A stretch of 64,000 bases of DNA from Epiperipatus broadwayi (lineage: Eukaryota > Onychophora > Udeonychophora > Euonychophora > Peripatidae), in contig JAQFVV010012394.1 of NCBI GenBank assembly GCA_028023455.1, positions 25,309,053 to 25,373,052 of the forward strand, given 5' to 3'. The position numbers were made by a program, and so were the translations under genes. This document shows, in pieces, positions 34,434 through 47,549 of the stretch. The notes under the pieces are model-generated. The model was given only the letters and a program-made list of their open reading frames with translations, had not been told where the DNA came from and made no database searches. Within the stretch, counting starts at the first letter, position 1. Each line of letters begins with the position of its first letter.

Positions 34434-37400
34434 ATAAAGCAAGAGGCATCAATATTCATACTATGTGAGCAAAATGCATACAAATTATTTTTTTACAAAA
34501 TACAGATACACATACAAAGGTGTTGCAATGAACACCTGTTCAATTTATAAAATTCTCGGAAATCAAGATACATGAAAATTTTGTGCAATTTGATGAACCG
34601 ATTGTAATCTTTACAGGTTAATTATGTATCACAAATAATATAATATCATTTTATGAAAAAGATAACTCTGATATAACAACTAATAATAATTTACGAATTA
34701 GAGCTAAATAGGTTTACTTAAATAAACTTGAAAATAACAGATCTTTCCTATATTAATATCAATTTATTAATTAGATAAAAATGTTTCACTTTTATCTATT
34801 ACTTTTGTTGTGATTTTATTAATCATTGATACATGAAAGGGTTGAAACTCCATGTTAGCAATGTGACAAATTAATCTAACATCATTATTTTTAAAATTTC
34901 TATTATCCAGAAAAAATTACAAAATATTGTTTTATTTTATTGTTTTAATTACTTGTGTACAAAAATTTATGCTGATATATATATTGAATCGGGTCCCCCG
35001 GATAATAACTATTTTTGGAATCTATAATTTTATTTAAAGTTTTAAAATTTACTTTAATACTATGGGAATGAACCAGTCCTTCAAGCATAACCATCAATGA
35101 TAACCACAAACAGGTCAACCTATGCAAAGCATAACACAATCACATTTTCTGACAATGGCCCACCTTGACTGCTCGAACAAACCCCTGCCACCCAAAGCAT
35201 TTTATTTGTTTTGAGGATCAAACTATGTTATAGGTAGGCATACAATTCAGTGCTTGAAATATCCCAACTAGCTCATACTCTGTACCAGGGTTCAGCACAT
35301 TTAATTTAACAATATAACATTTATAACTTGAAATTAATGATGATGCAGTGAGAAGGAAGAGAGAAAAAAGACCAAATACTTAAACAAACATTAATTTATT
35401 TACACACATGTATATCTAACAGAATATCATATAATAAATTTTACATAAAAAATATAAATGATCACTTTCAGGCTAAAATTATGATAGTCCTTCATTAAAG
35501 TTCATTTAATTTAAAATAAAATGTCTAAACTATTAATTAAAAGTATATTTACTCAGGTTTTCATTTGTGTGTATTTTCCATTGGTTTTGATTCCAACAGT
35601 TGACTTTTTGGTTCTCCATTGATGGCTTCATGGTTTTCCTTCCAGGTTCCTGATAAACAATGAGAGAGAATTTTTTGTTGAGAGCTAGGGCAGGACACCC
35701 AGTTGAATACTTCATCTAGCAATGCATTTTGCTAGATCTACTGCTTCTGCAATATTTTCTGCAGCAGCAATGAATGGCTCTATTTTGTCTCTAGATTTCT
35801 GTATCTCTGGAGCAATGAATAAAGTAACAGCACAGAATAAAGACAGGAATAATTCAATTACAAACTGAATCTGAATTGACTTACAAATTGAAGGCCAGAC
35901 TGATTTCCAGACTCAAGAATGGAACGATCTAACAGATTGCAGACTTGATTAAATAACAATAGGCCATAACAACTTTATATGCTTTTTCTCTATCATTGTT
36001 TTAATTTCTTATCATTATTTTTAATTTTGATCATAACTTAAGTCTGGTTTTTAATTATTTTTACATTTGCTTTAATCTAATCATTTTCTTAGATTAATCT
36101 ACTATTGCTTTTATGAGAGAGTTTACATGTTTTTCTTTTAATTAATTCAATCATCATATGAGGATTTTCTGTTATATTTTATGAATAAAATATTATTTAT
36201 TAATGCATGAACTTTTTTAGACAACTTAATTATTAACAAAATATTATAAAAGAACTCACAGAAATTCTAACTAGGAGATAGATTCAACAATGGTATGTCC
36301 TTCAATGAATAAAATAAATGTATACAATTTATAAAAAAATATATCAATATATTCAAGCTGTCCATAGTAAAATTATGATTTATTGAAATTTTCACTATGA
36401 AATGAAAATTTTTTGACATTTGAAAAATTCATAAATGCAAAAAATGTCTGAACCCAATAATTTTGGATTAATAACAGTCTACATGTAGTCAGATAAAAGT
36501 GGACTACTTTTTGCCTAATTAAATTAATATTGATACAAGAAAGGTGGGAACTATTAGGGTCTGACATGTAAATTATTATTATGGTTTGCACAATGGAGCT
36601 AGTTTTTCCATATATTAACCTTTTAACCGCTAATTATATTATTGGTTGTATGAGGTAAAAATCAAATCTTTTAATTGGCCAACTCACAAACTGAAGACAA
36701 AGCCTATTGTTAAAACATATTCGCCTATAATATTAAATTCAACTCAGATACGTTTATAAAAAGTATATTATTAATTTTTCAGGTTATGAAGAAAACGAAA
36801 GTTCTTTCAAAAATAAATTGCTATTTATTTATTCTAAAATATTCAATTTCGGCAACATAAAAGCTATAATATAAACAAAAAGATCGACTTTTACGTTATA
36901 GAAAAGTAAATATTTCTTTTTACTACAGCTTCAATATTTTTACAAAAATCTTCGATATTTTTCGAAAATAATTTTGTTTTTTTAGTTTATTTTTTAAAAA
37001 TTATTTTTAATTTGTCAGATTATACTTTTTTTAATACTTAAATCACATTCGAAATGAAAATCTCAGCATTTATCTTTATTTTCTTTGATCAGGCGGTTTC
37101 TTTGTTTTTTCCAGCCAATCAGAATGTCTTTGTCGGCTGAGAACTGGCTGAGAGCCAATCACCAATAAGCTTCTTTCTTTGTTTAGCTTTAAATGCAGTT
37201 TTTTTTTTTTTTTTTACTTGTAAAAGAATTCGGAAGAGGGCACCATCTGATAGAGCTTTTAAAAACCTATTTAAAAACATATTGAACGAATATTTTCGTA
37301 TAAAAACTCGCAGAGTTAGAGTGATGTCAGATGTCTACGAGGAGCCTCGTAAGAGGCGGAAAAAGGGTTAATTAAGAAATTAGTAGGGTCACATTTTAGT

Positions 37401-37999
37401 TTTAAGTAATAAATATTGTAATATACTAAGAAAAAAAAGTATTTTATATAGAATAATTATTTGTTACAATATCAAATATTAATATATATGAAATAAATGT
37501 TTAATTTATGATTGCATAATCACAAAAAAGGTTATATATATATATATTTGTACTTTTTCACACATACATATACAAAATAATACATTTAAAAGCAAAGAAA
37601 TGTTAAACTAACAACTACAGTAGTCTTTTTACTGAGAACAAGTTCCATGTTTATGCATGAATACCAAGATATGCATGAACCTGGTTTTTAATTTTTACTC
37701 TATTACCTGCATGGTGCATAGCATGGCAGTTACATTAGTGAAAGAAGTTTCAATGTTCTAATTGTAAAACAAAATATTCATTGATCAAGTCTTAGTTGAA
37801 TATAGATGAATTATTGAAAATATCAATTTCATGATTTGCTATTTTTAACCAGGAGTTCATTAAGATGAAATCTGATTTCCAGTTGAATTTGATCTTATTA
37901 GACACAACTGGAGTGTTACCAAAAGATTTAAGATGACCATGGTTGTTGCATTCATATGCTTCATAAATAGAATTTAACAGCTCTAATTATAATTCATGA
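34434..37999. other. Intron 3, no gene identified
   Basis: AT-rich. A patch near 37080-37370 is richer in G and C (ccagccaatcagaatg, agaggcggaaaaagg) but has no ORF. It could be an old element end or a regulatory patch; nothing settles it. Confidence 0.5.
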
Positions 38000-38340
38000 C
38001 ACTTTTATTTTTCCACTTTATATGATGCAAACACATTATTTTCTTCAAATAATTTTATTTCCTTACAGTTTTGACTATCTAGCAGTCTTCTTCATAACTA
38101 TAAAATATTTAAATAAACATGACCACATAGAAATGAAATATTTTATTATAATTATATATACAAATTAATATTTTTTATTATATTATAGTAAAATATTTTA
38201 TTTCTTTGTGGTCATACATATTTAAATGTGTAGCTCTGAAGAAGACTGCTGGACAATTGAAACTGTAAGAAAATAAAAATATTTGAATAAAATAATGTTT
38301 GCATTATATAAAGTAGAAAAATAAAGATGTTATCAATTAC
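38000..38340. mobile_element. Foldback element, third family
   Basis: Two inverted arms of about 140-150 bp around an AT-rich centre. The right arm carries tctgaagaagactgctgg and attgaaactg, the left the complement. The same arm sequence, more diverged, forms the foldback at 49650-53533. A hammerhead-like order (CTGAAGA, a pairable segment, GAAAC) is visible at 38232-38266. Confidence 0.7.
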
Positions 38341-39789
38341 ATGTGTTAATAATATATTGTGTAGAATATAAAGAGAAAATAATAATTTAACTGCCAGTGA
38401 TCTATGTAAGTGTGGGCAAACACAACTATGAACAACTTGCCAAATGTATGGCCACAGTAACAGAAATGAAGGACTTAATAAAGTCACTAATGAATTTATT
38501 TACTGATGGAACATTTTATATTTTGTTAATAATTAAGCTTTCAAAAATATCCATATGATAAACTAAAAATATCAGATTTTCAAATTCCATGCATATATAT
38601 TACATATCTATTGACATCCTCTGTATGATTTGGTGCAGATGTAGAGTGACAGACTGGAATTCAAGATCATGGATCATTTGTCACTTTCAGTGCTTGATCT
38701 TTTTATAAACTCCCAATTAGAATAATTAGTTTAGATTCATTAATCTTCCAACCATGCCCTGAATGTTTTGGTGCAGTGGTGGAATGACAAACTCCATAGC
38801 CCAGATTCATGGATAACAGGCTAGATCTGGCACTTCCCATGCCAGAACTTATTGAATAAAGCATTTGATTATTTACTGTGCATGGTTGGTGCAGTTCAGC
38901 TCCACTTTCAATAATCTACCTTCTTATGAGTTCCCAAGCAATAAATCATTCCATATTTGTTTATATCAACATATCATTTAATAATTTGAGAAATTTCATT
39001 ATGTTATGGTGAAGGTCTAAACATCAGTATGTAATAAAATATGGCCATTCTAATAATGGAGACATACTCGTTTATGAATGGCAGTTAATGAAAATTGAGT
39101 AATTCAGTTGAAAATACAAAATGATGAGAAATTGACGTATGAGACTAGTAAGCAGTGGCAAAATATCTTGTCAATTGTCATAGTTTATCTTTATCATAAT
39201 ACCTTAAAGCTCTGATTACTGAACTGACTTTAACAGAAAACATATTATGCACACAAAATCATGTTTGCTTTTATGCATTTTTTTTATTAGATTATTTAAA
39301 TTCACCAAAATATTATCAGATGGAAATAATCATAGTGAACAAGCAATTCTCAAAACATTTTAGAAGAGAAATAACCAATCAAAAGTAGTTATCCAATTAA
39401 ATGGTAAAGTTTGCAAATTAATTCTAAATATGAAGGGCTGACAGGGTTATTGAGCTTCCTGTCAAGATAATGAAGTGGAGATTTAGATAATTGGTCTAAA
39501 TATTCATATCATGAATAATATGATATAGATTGATCCTCCTCATAAATAAACATGATTAAAAAAATGTGATTATGCTGTTAAGTATATTAGGCTTTTCTCA
39601 ATATTCATTCTGTGAATACTAGCCATAGTAGGAATTTAAGATATATCAATACATTGTATCTTATTAATTATTCAGGTAACTTATAATGATGTATTAATAC
39701 ATGGTATATAAAATTTATTGGTTACTTGTGTAACTACTTTTGTCAAACATCTTCTTTGGTGTCTTTTTTTAAACACAATAGGTTATGTA

Positions 39790-39827
<38 letters not shown>

Positions 39828-39866
39828 AACACTTACACACACATATATATTATAATGTATTCATTT
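38341..39866. other. Intron 3, no gene identified
   Basis: AT-rich sequence; an (AT)n microsatellite of about 30 bp lies at 39790-39821, followed by a CA-rich stretch. Two similar patches near 38630-38700 and 38765-38840 (both with ggtgcag, tagagtgac/tggaatgac and gattcatgga-like blocks) may be an old repeat. Confidence 0.5.
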
Positions 39867-39867
39867 G

Positions 39868-40556
39868 TAATTCAATAAATAGGGAAGATCCACTATAATG
39901 GAAAGATTACAAAATTGTAATTTCTTTACAGCTTAGTACTGCTTTCGACTAGGTTGATCATATTCATAGCAAAAAGATAGGTCTGTAATAGAACAAACTT
40001 ATACGTTAATTAGTTTGCAAGTTTGTAAATTTACATGTACCACTTGTGTGACAATGCAATGCATGAGTCTTTTTTATTCATCATGTGGGTGTTGTTTGTG
40101 ATAAACCATACCTCTTTGTATTTTCTCTTTTGTTAATTGCACTCAGTGCAAACCACTTTAATGTCAAATGGATCAATTAGCACAGCACAAGTACATACAT
40201 AAATGCACTAAAACAGACACTAACATACAGTTGGTATTTTTGGAGCATGAGATCGATTTGGATCACAATTTTGATGTGCTTGACATTAAAGTGGTTTGCA
40301 CTGAGCACAACAATCAAAAGAAAAAATACAAAGAGGCATGGTTTATCACAAATAACACCCATACAATAAATAAAAAAAGACTCATGCATTGCATTATCAC
40401 ATGTAGTATATGTCTAACTAGCCTATAAATTCATTCTCCTACATACATATCTTTGTGCTATGAATATAATCACCCTGGTTGAAAGCAGTGTTTGAAGTAG
40501 TTACAATTTTGTAATTTTTCCTGTATAGTGGACCTGCTTATTTATTGCATTACAAT
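39868..40556. mobile_element. Large foldback element, ~690 bp
   Basis: Arms of more than 300 bp pair around a centre near 40210. Matching landmarks are tgcactcagtgcaaaccactttaa (left) with its complement near 40280, and attacaaaattgtaa (left, 39908) with its complement near 40501. No coding sequence is present. Ends lie near ttgtaattcaataaata and its complement. Confidence 0.8.
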
Positions 40557-41202
40557 AGGTTATGATTGATAGGTTATCCAAATAAATAATTGCAAATGGA
40601 TTTATCATTTACTCTTTCCATTAATTATAAACATTACTGTCTATTGCATTTTTAGGTGTTTATTTGTTGGCTATAATAATGAATAAAGTAGAAAAGATTG
40701 CATTTTGGATGTAAATATAAAGAAGAGAGTAAGTCATATGTTAGCATGGAGGTGAAAAATTGTTACTGATTTGATCAATTATTCGAAACCTTTACAAAAA
40801 TTATTTTTGAGAAATTAAATTATACTAACTAAACAAACAGAACTAACACACTATTCAATGGACTTAACGAAATGCAAATACAATATTATTTCATATCTAT
40901 AAAAATAACTGATGGTCTCAACTGTTCCAACAGACTTCTTCAGACAAATTATATTTTTCACTGTGTTACAGTATATTAAAATTAGAGGTTTGTTGACAAC
41001 TAATGCAGCAGATATGTTTCTTTTATATTGAAAATTACAAAATTTAAATGGCATATCAATTATCTGAGAGATAATAAAATAATCCACCTTTTTCCTCTTA
41101 TCTTTTTTTGCAATACCATTTTATAGCAAATATAATTAACAACAATAATAAATATCTTTCCATGCACATTTAATACATGCAATTTGTTCATTATTTCCAA
41201 AT

Positions 41203-41254
41203 CTAAACAGACAGTTTCGTCTGTATAAGGCTTCATCAGAACCTATGCTTAGCA
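41203..41254 (-). other. Hammerhead-like motif (weak)
   Basis: On the minus strand, CTGATGA is followed 14 bases later by GAAAC and then a TGTC that could serve as the AC/GT stem III plus cleavage site. CTAAGCA upstream can pair with TGTTTAG downstream. Stem II pairs poorly and six extra bases separate stem I from the first box. It may be a decayed copy or chance. Confidence 0.3.
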
Positions 41255-43229
41255 ATATGTGTAAAATGTGGTAAAGATATTAATGCTTGTGGAAAATAAT
41301 TATGAGTATTTGGAAAAGAGCAAGTCTGAAACAAGTTTTATTTTAATGTAAGTTTTTTTTATTAACAAAGTGGTAGAAATTATATTTCTATTCCTAATAT
41401 AGTAGTACAGATGTATATTATATTATTTATCAATATCAGTTGCTTCAAACTAATGGAATGTATATTCATTTTGACTTGTTAACCATACTTTTGCCAGTAT
41501 TTGAAATTTTCTTCATCATAACCATATATGAAAAGTATGTATATAATATTAGAAAATAAGTTCTTTTTATAGAATACATCAGATATTTGTTCATTTTTGG
41601 AATATGTAGTATACAATTATTTTTAACTTTCATTTTGCCACACATATTTTAATCACATGAATTAAAACAAAGAACAAAAACAATGATAAATTAATGATTA
41701 GTAATAACAATTAACATATTTAATTTGGGAGACAGGTGTTATAGTTGTGTTACAGTAAGTTTAACAACTTCACAGTAAATAGTAATAATTTTATAAAATT
41801 GTTATGAAACTAATAATAATTTGCAAGATTAGGGCAGAATTGCAAATGAAATTGTATTATAAAAACAGTGATAAAGACAATGCCTGCCACCAATCATTAA
41901 ACATCTCACTTATATGGTATTACAATATGTCCCAAGCTGTCTGACATGCTACATCTGAATCATGTTACATAGCGAATACTTTAGCTATTCATCACTGAAA
42001 TTTTAATGTAATAGCATAAGTTTCATATATTAACTCAAAATAAAACAATATGCTAACATTAAATCGTTTTAAATTGATCAAAACTGCTACTAAAATGTTT
42101 GACAGGAACACAATATCACATTTCATGTTGTAACATGTGATCCAGATATGCTAGCATAACATTTTTGTACAGAATAGCAATGTATGTCACTATATCATGT
42201 GTTAGATTAGAGATGACATTTCAGGCAGCTTGGAAAAAATCAGTCACCTTTTCAGTGGATCATACATGCAGCATTCTAAAGTCCTGATTATTGAATCTGA
42301 ATAAAATGAATTCAAATTTTAAACAAAATAGTTATCTTCAATCTCAGGAACCATCAAAAAAATTATTCTCAGTCACTGTATACTGTTGAAGAAAAGAAAA
42401 AGCAGCAACTTAATTCTGCTCTGATAAGAAAAGTAACAAAGAAATCTCAGTTGGCCATTGAGATTGGCATGCACTGTTCTATTATTTGGCATTTGAGTGT
42501 CTCTTGAGCAGTCAATCATGCATATTTATCAAAAACATATTCTGTAAGAAACTTATGCAATTCATAATTAATTATTATATAAGCATTTAAATTTGTGGAA
42601 AAAATTGGTGGTTCATATACTTTCTAAAATCAATATTATGCAGATGAATATCTTCTTAAATCCATTATTGCCACAACCGAATCATCATCAGCATCAAATC
42701 ACAAATGACCATGGACATTCCAACTATAAACAAAAAGACAAAAATATACTGGAAGTGAGTTTTGCATTGATTAACAAACCAATCTTTGAAATACAAATAC
42801 ATTCACATATAGAACATGCTAGTCCATTTTCTCACTTATTTACCAGTCTGTTATGCTGTCTAAATTTCTACAGTAAGCTTGGCATTCTAAAATATTTCAA
42901 CACCTTATTTAATTACAGTTCTCCAATATATTATACCTTTTAAACATAACTTTGCAATAAAATTTGTTATTATTCTCACTTTTTGGGGATGTCTTCAAAA
43001 TAATAACTGCCAATTTACTATTTTTTTATGATGTATTATACTGTTCATTTATTTTACATGCCCAAATTAAGAAATATGGTAATTACCATAGTGGACTTTC
43101 TGATATTATATCTAGTAAGCCAAAGAACATATTGATTGGAATTATAATCTTGCCATTATATTTTTGGAATTTTCATGTTACATCATTAATTTTTTCCAAT
43201 ACCTTCTTGTTATGGGGATAGAGGATCAA

Positions 43230-44230
43230 GTCTCAACTCCATACAATAAATAAAATAGCAGCTTTGCATATATGGTGATGAAATATCCTGTCTTAATTTT
43301 TTAAAAGTAGCAGCATCTTGGAGAGTGTATTACATATCAACATCCAAGTCCACTTTTCTACGTAAAAAGCCATCAAAATATTTAAATTGGATTATATTCT
43401 TAATTTGATAAACATCTAAAAGCTGCTAAAGATTTTTCTTCCATCACTGGTTAATGTAAAATTTGACTTCATCATTAAGCAAAAGTCCAATACACTGCAT
43501 TCAAAAATTAATGACATTATATATATTGCTTTTTGAATTAGCAAAAATACATAATCATCAGCAAACTGTAAATCCAGAAGCCAACTAAATACAGTTTTAT
43601 TTTTGCTTTTAATCAATTATGATTAAAAAAATTTCATCATCAAAAACCTGTATCAAATTTTGATCTATGATTCATGCCGTCATCTATAAATAGTTTTTTT
43701 TTCATGTGTCAAAGCATCAGTCGGGATACAAACCCGCAAAACCGGAACAACTGCTTATAAGGCGGCTGTGCTGATCACTCGGCCACCAAGGCTTGACAAT
43801 CTATAAATAGTTTCAAACATTATTGACATAAAAGTCAATATTATTCTTTAGCACCATTTTTCATTTAAATGCCTCATGATTTTCCATTTGTAGTAATAAC
43901 ACTTCCTCTCATTCCATCACATAAAGGCTAAAATAGTATCAATTAACTGAATCAAATGCCTTGTCCAAATCAATATGTAAATGATGTTTGTTCCTGACAC
44001 TTTTCTTACACTGATAATGCTTTTTGATTTTCTAAAACTGTATTGAGTCTCTGAAAACTTAATCTATGACTGGAATCAATCAAACATAATCCTAGGAAGT
44101 CTCTTTGCTGATATAAATAATAATATTCTATGATAATTATTGCAACTTGTTTACTCCATTTATTTTTTAAAAATGAAGCAATACAAATATCATTAAGACC
44201 AGATGGCACAATTTCATGAGTTTATGTATC
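43230..44230 (-). pseudogene. LINE reverse transcriptase remnant
   Basis: Read right to left, a motif A relic IDLDKAFDSVN near 43950, motif C LQFADDYVFL near 43565 and a palm/thumb block (VDLDVD, then DAATFKKLRQD) near 43320. Frames shift and stops intervene. The spacing and the F-A-D-D box fit a non-LTR element other than the L1/Tx1 type; the exact clade is uncertain. A SINE interrupts it at 43697-43798. Confidence 0.65.
43697..43798 (-). mobile_element. tRNA-derived SINE, ~102 bp, with 15-bp TSD
   Basis: Minus strand: ttgtcaagccttggtggccg (A-box region), ttgcgggtttgtatcccg (B-box region), atgctttgacacatg and a short A tail. Flanked by an exact 15-bp direct repeat, atctataaatagttt, at 43682-43696 and 43799-43813. 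The A tail and TSD length fit L1-type mobilisation. The whole SINE is hardly longer than a tRNA. It is related to 27313-27400. Confidence 0.85.
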
Positions 44231-44390
44231 TCTTAAAAAATTCCAGTATTTTTGAAACTAACACATCAGCAACGTATTTTAAAACTTCTCTTGGTATTTC
44301 ATCTGAGCTTGCAACTTTCCCATTTTTAAAGCTGTTTTAACTGTGCTAGCTTTAAATAAGGAGAAAATGAATCATCAGTCAAAGATAAGA

Positions 44391-46360
44391 TTCAGCAGCT
44401 GCTGCTTACTGGGATTTCCAGGCATCAATTTACTCATAAGGGCTCATCGACCAAAGAGGCAGTGAGGAAATTTCTGCTTCTGGCAGAGTTCATCAGAGAC
44501 AAAAAGAGAGATCAGCCTATCATGGTCCAGTTGGACTTTGTTGTTGCTTTTGACTCCATAGGGCCTGCACAATTCTTTGCAGTTCTCACGCATTATGGAG
44601 TCCTCCTGGTATACGTGAGGATAATATCCAACCTGCTGCTCAACAGATCCATCTGTATATCAAACAGCTCTCTCACCCCAGGATTTCAGCCACATCTGTC
44701 CATTCCCCAGGGGTCACTGCTAAGTACCTTGTGCTTTGTTGCCAACCCCTTTTTAAAGGAGGTTGAGAACAGGTTGTCTGGGTTATTTGTTCCAGCACTG
44801 GGAGAGGTAATACATCACCCTACTTACATAGGCGATGTGACTATCATTCTTCCATCTGCTAAACACTTTCCCCAGCTCTATCAAATGTTGGATGAATATG
44901 CTGAAAAGTATAATTTTGAAAATTAATCCTGCAAAGTTGGCAGTGTGGAAAATTAACAGGGGTGAAGGTGTACCATCCAAATTCACCAGAGGGCCACAAA
45001 ATTTTCTCAGCTTTCCAATGTTACTGTCAAGATCTGCAATGAGGCAACAAATTCAACTCGATATTATTGAGAAAACTAGAAAAGTTGCCAGCACCTTGGC
45101 TTCGATCTCTCTGTCACTTCCAGGCAAAGTGGCATTGCTGAACATGCTAATAATTCCACGCATAACCTACTACTTTCCATTTTTCAAGCCGACCAGGACC
45201 TTCAAGAATACCATCAAGACAATCAGTACCAAGCTTTTATGGAAGAGGCCAGGGAAAACAGTCTGCATTAGTCTTGCCAAGATGCAGAAACCAAAGAAAC
45301 TGAATGGTCTTGGTCTGCATGCAATCGAAGTATTGTATGTGCAGAGAATATTGGCAACACTTAGAGCAATAAGGTAAACAGAAATTGAACAGCAATTTTC
45401 TAGCTTGGTTGAGCCCACTGTCAACAAAAAGCAAATGGGTGGGTGAAATGGAAGATTATCTTGGTGGGCTTATTCAAGTGATGGAACAATTCCTCAATAA
45501 TAAGAATACATACTGAGATACATATGAGTCAATTCACCCTATCCAAGAAAAAATGCCGGCTTTACTTAATATGTCTGTAAAATTATTAATCAAAAAAGCA
45601 AAATACTGGGTTTTAGAACCAAAAATACTGGACTTACCTAATTAAATACCAACTGTGTGATTTGCCTATGAGTCATTGTTTAGTGACTTATAGGGGGTTT
45701 AAAAAAATTGACTCAATATGTATGTTATGTTGTTCATATGAGGAGACTATGAAGTACATTTTCTTTATCTGCCCTCACTTAATGGATCTTAGAAATAGGC
45801 TAATTGCAAGTGTCTGATCAGGGTGTATTGAAATCCTTAATCTTAATAAAGCCTTGATCAGTGATAAAATTTGTTGTCATAAGAATGTCTATCTTCATTC
45901 TGTTTGCTTTGTGGCTCACCAGGTGCCATCTTAAATTCAATCAAAACATAAAGAACCCATGGGATACATATAAGGAAACCTTATGTAATCTTAAGATCAG
46001 AGACTGCTTATTGGCACCTGAGGGGTTATTCTTGGATACATGGAAACAAATAGCACTGAACGACAACCAGAACTTCTCCCTAACAATATGGTCTAAACTA
46101 TGATTTCGAAGATATTAGAGGAAGATTCATTATAACATCCAGAGGTCTGGGGTATGAAAGGATATGGTGAACTAAGACATTGAAATCAACTTACTGGAAA
46201 GAAGAACTAACAGATTGAATGACAAAGAGGCTTTATATCTGCAATCGTGTTTCTATGAGGAAAATAATAAGCTGTGTAATAGTGGCAATTTGAACGATGG
46301 GGTCACCCCCCAGAAATAATTGAAGATGGTTAATTTGACTTCTTATTTCAATAAATAAAT
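44391..46360 (+). pseudogene. L1/Tx1-like LINE ORF2 3' half, broken
   Basis: RT frames at 44462-44926 and 44892-45377 give motif A VQLDFVVAFDSIG, a SIPQGSLLS block, a motif C relic reading YIGDV where F/Y-A-D-D is expected, then 'SLPGKVALLNMLIIP' and 'KKLNGLGLHA'. The two frames overlap, showing a frameshift. A degraded C-terminus to about 46110 keeps a knuckle (CMLCCSYEET, then FFICPHL). AATAAATAAA near 46351 marks the probable 3' end. It is the same lineage as 19720-22905 but on the other strand, and not the same copy. Confidence 0.75.
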
Positions 46361-46794
46361 GACTGAAAAATGATAAATCTTAACTGGTGGACACAGGTAA
46401 GAAGTGAGACTCAATTCGAACAAAACTCACGCTCAATTTATAAACTAAAGGATGGTTCAATCTCTCATCTAATAAAAACAATAAAACTAGCACATGAACT
46501 CCAAGGTGCAGACATACCTCAGTTGCATAGATATAACAGCATGATACCTGAAATACTTGATGCATTAACTGATGTGGAGTAGCCATTGAATCTACTGTCC
46601 AAGTTATTAATGTATAACAAGAAGTTGTGCGTTTATTCTAAAGAAATGTTTTCCTTAATAATAAAAAAATATATATTTTTAAAGTCATCATCTCGGTTCT
46701 TGTATCATTAGTCAAAAGATGAAAAAAATACTTCTTTCATCAGGTCAAAATATTGTCTTTATGTAAGAGAGTTATTGATGGACTAATTATCTAT

Positions 46795-47140
46795 GTTGTT
46801 TCATGTGATGTGATGTATTATGGCTTCTCCTTAAATGAAGTCAAGAATATCTCAGCAATTATGCCCAGATAAACCTGTTAGCCACTTTATTTTACATTCC
46901 CCACTCTAAATTTACCCATAATCTGCTCTATCCCATTTCCACAACATAATCTTTGTCAACTCTATAACCTTTATATCTAAATCCCCCTTATCTTTTCCCA
47001 AACCTAGCACAAAAACCAATAATTCACTTTCTGTATAATCACTCTTTTCATATTTATTTTTCCACAACTTCATTATATGTACCCTTTCTGTTTTCAAACA
47101 TTTACATTCAACTAACAAGTGCCTAATATTTTTTATTGTG
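46795..47140 (-). mobile_element. LINE 3' end fragment (unclassified family)
   Basis: The minus-strand frame 47118-46912 begins LVECKCLKTERVHIMKLW and contains KDKGDLDIKVIELTK, then LWKWDRADYG. The 3' end carries tacatcacatcacatg repeats. It is the same family as 30690 and 53935, truncated at the 5' side. Confidence 0.7.
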
Positions 47141-47549
47141 ATGTGATGTATTATTCTGCCATCTATTGTGTAAGCTGGGAATTCTGTAATATTTTTTTTA
47201 TTTTAATTGTTTTCACTAACTAATATTTCAAATATTTTAAAAATAAAATTTGAACATTTATTTATAGTTCTTACTTTTTATTTTATGTAATGAATCTTAG
47301 GTGATATGAAAATTATTAGCTATTTAAAATAATTATTAAAAATAATCAAATGGTTTATTGCTCAGAAAATCATGTGGCAGTATATCAATGCCAACAGAAT
47401 TGAATTTATCACTTGTGGGTCTGTTACTCCACCACTGAATAATGCTCTCAGGATTGTAAAAGCTTAAAGTAGTTGATTTCTGTAGAAAGATGTTTTTAGA
47501 ACAGAACAAACATAAACTTTAATATTATTTTAATTTTTTTTTTTTTTAG

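Noticed and set aside
46370-46582. 70-codon plus-strand frame between the LINE end and exon 4
   Set aside because: Composition is fairly protein-like, but there is no acceptor in phase, no family match and it directly abuts the LINE 3' end. Not enough to call an exon or ORF.
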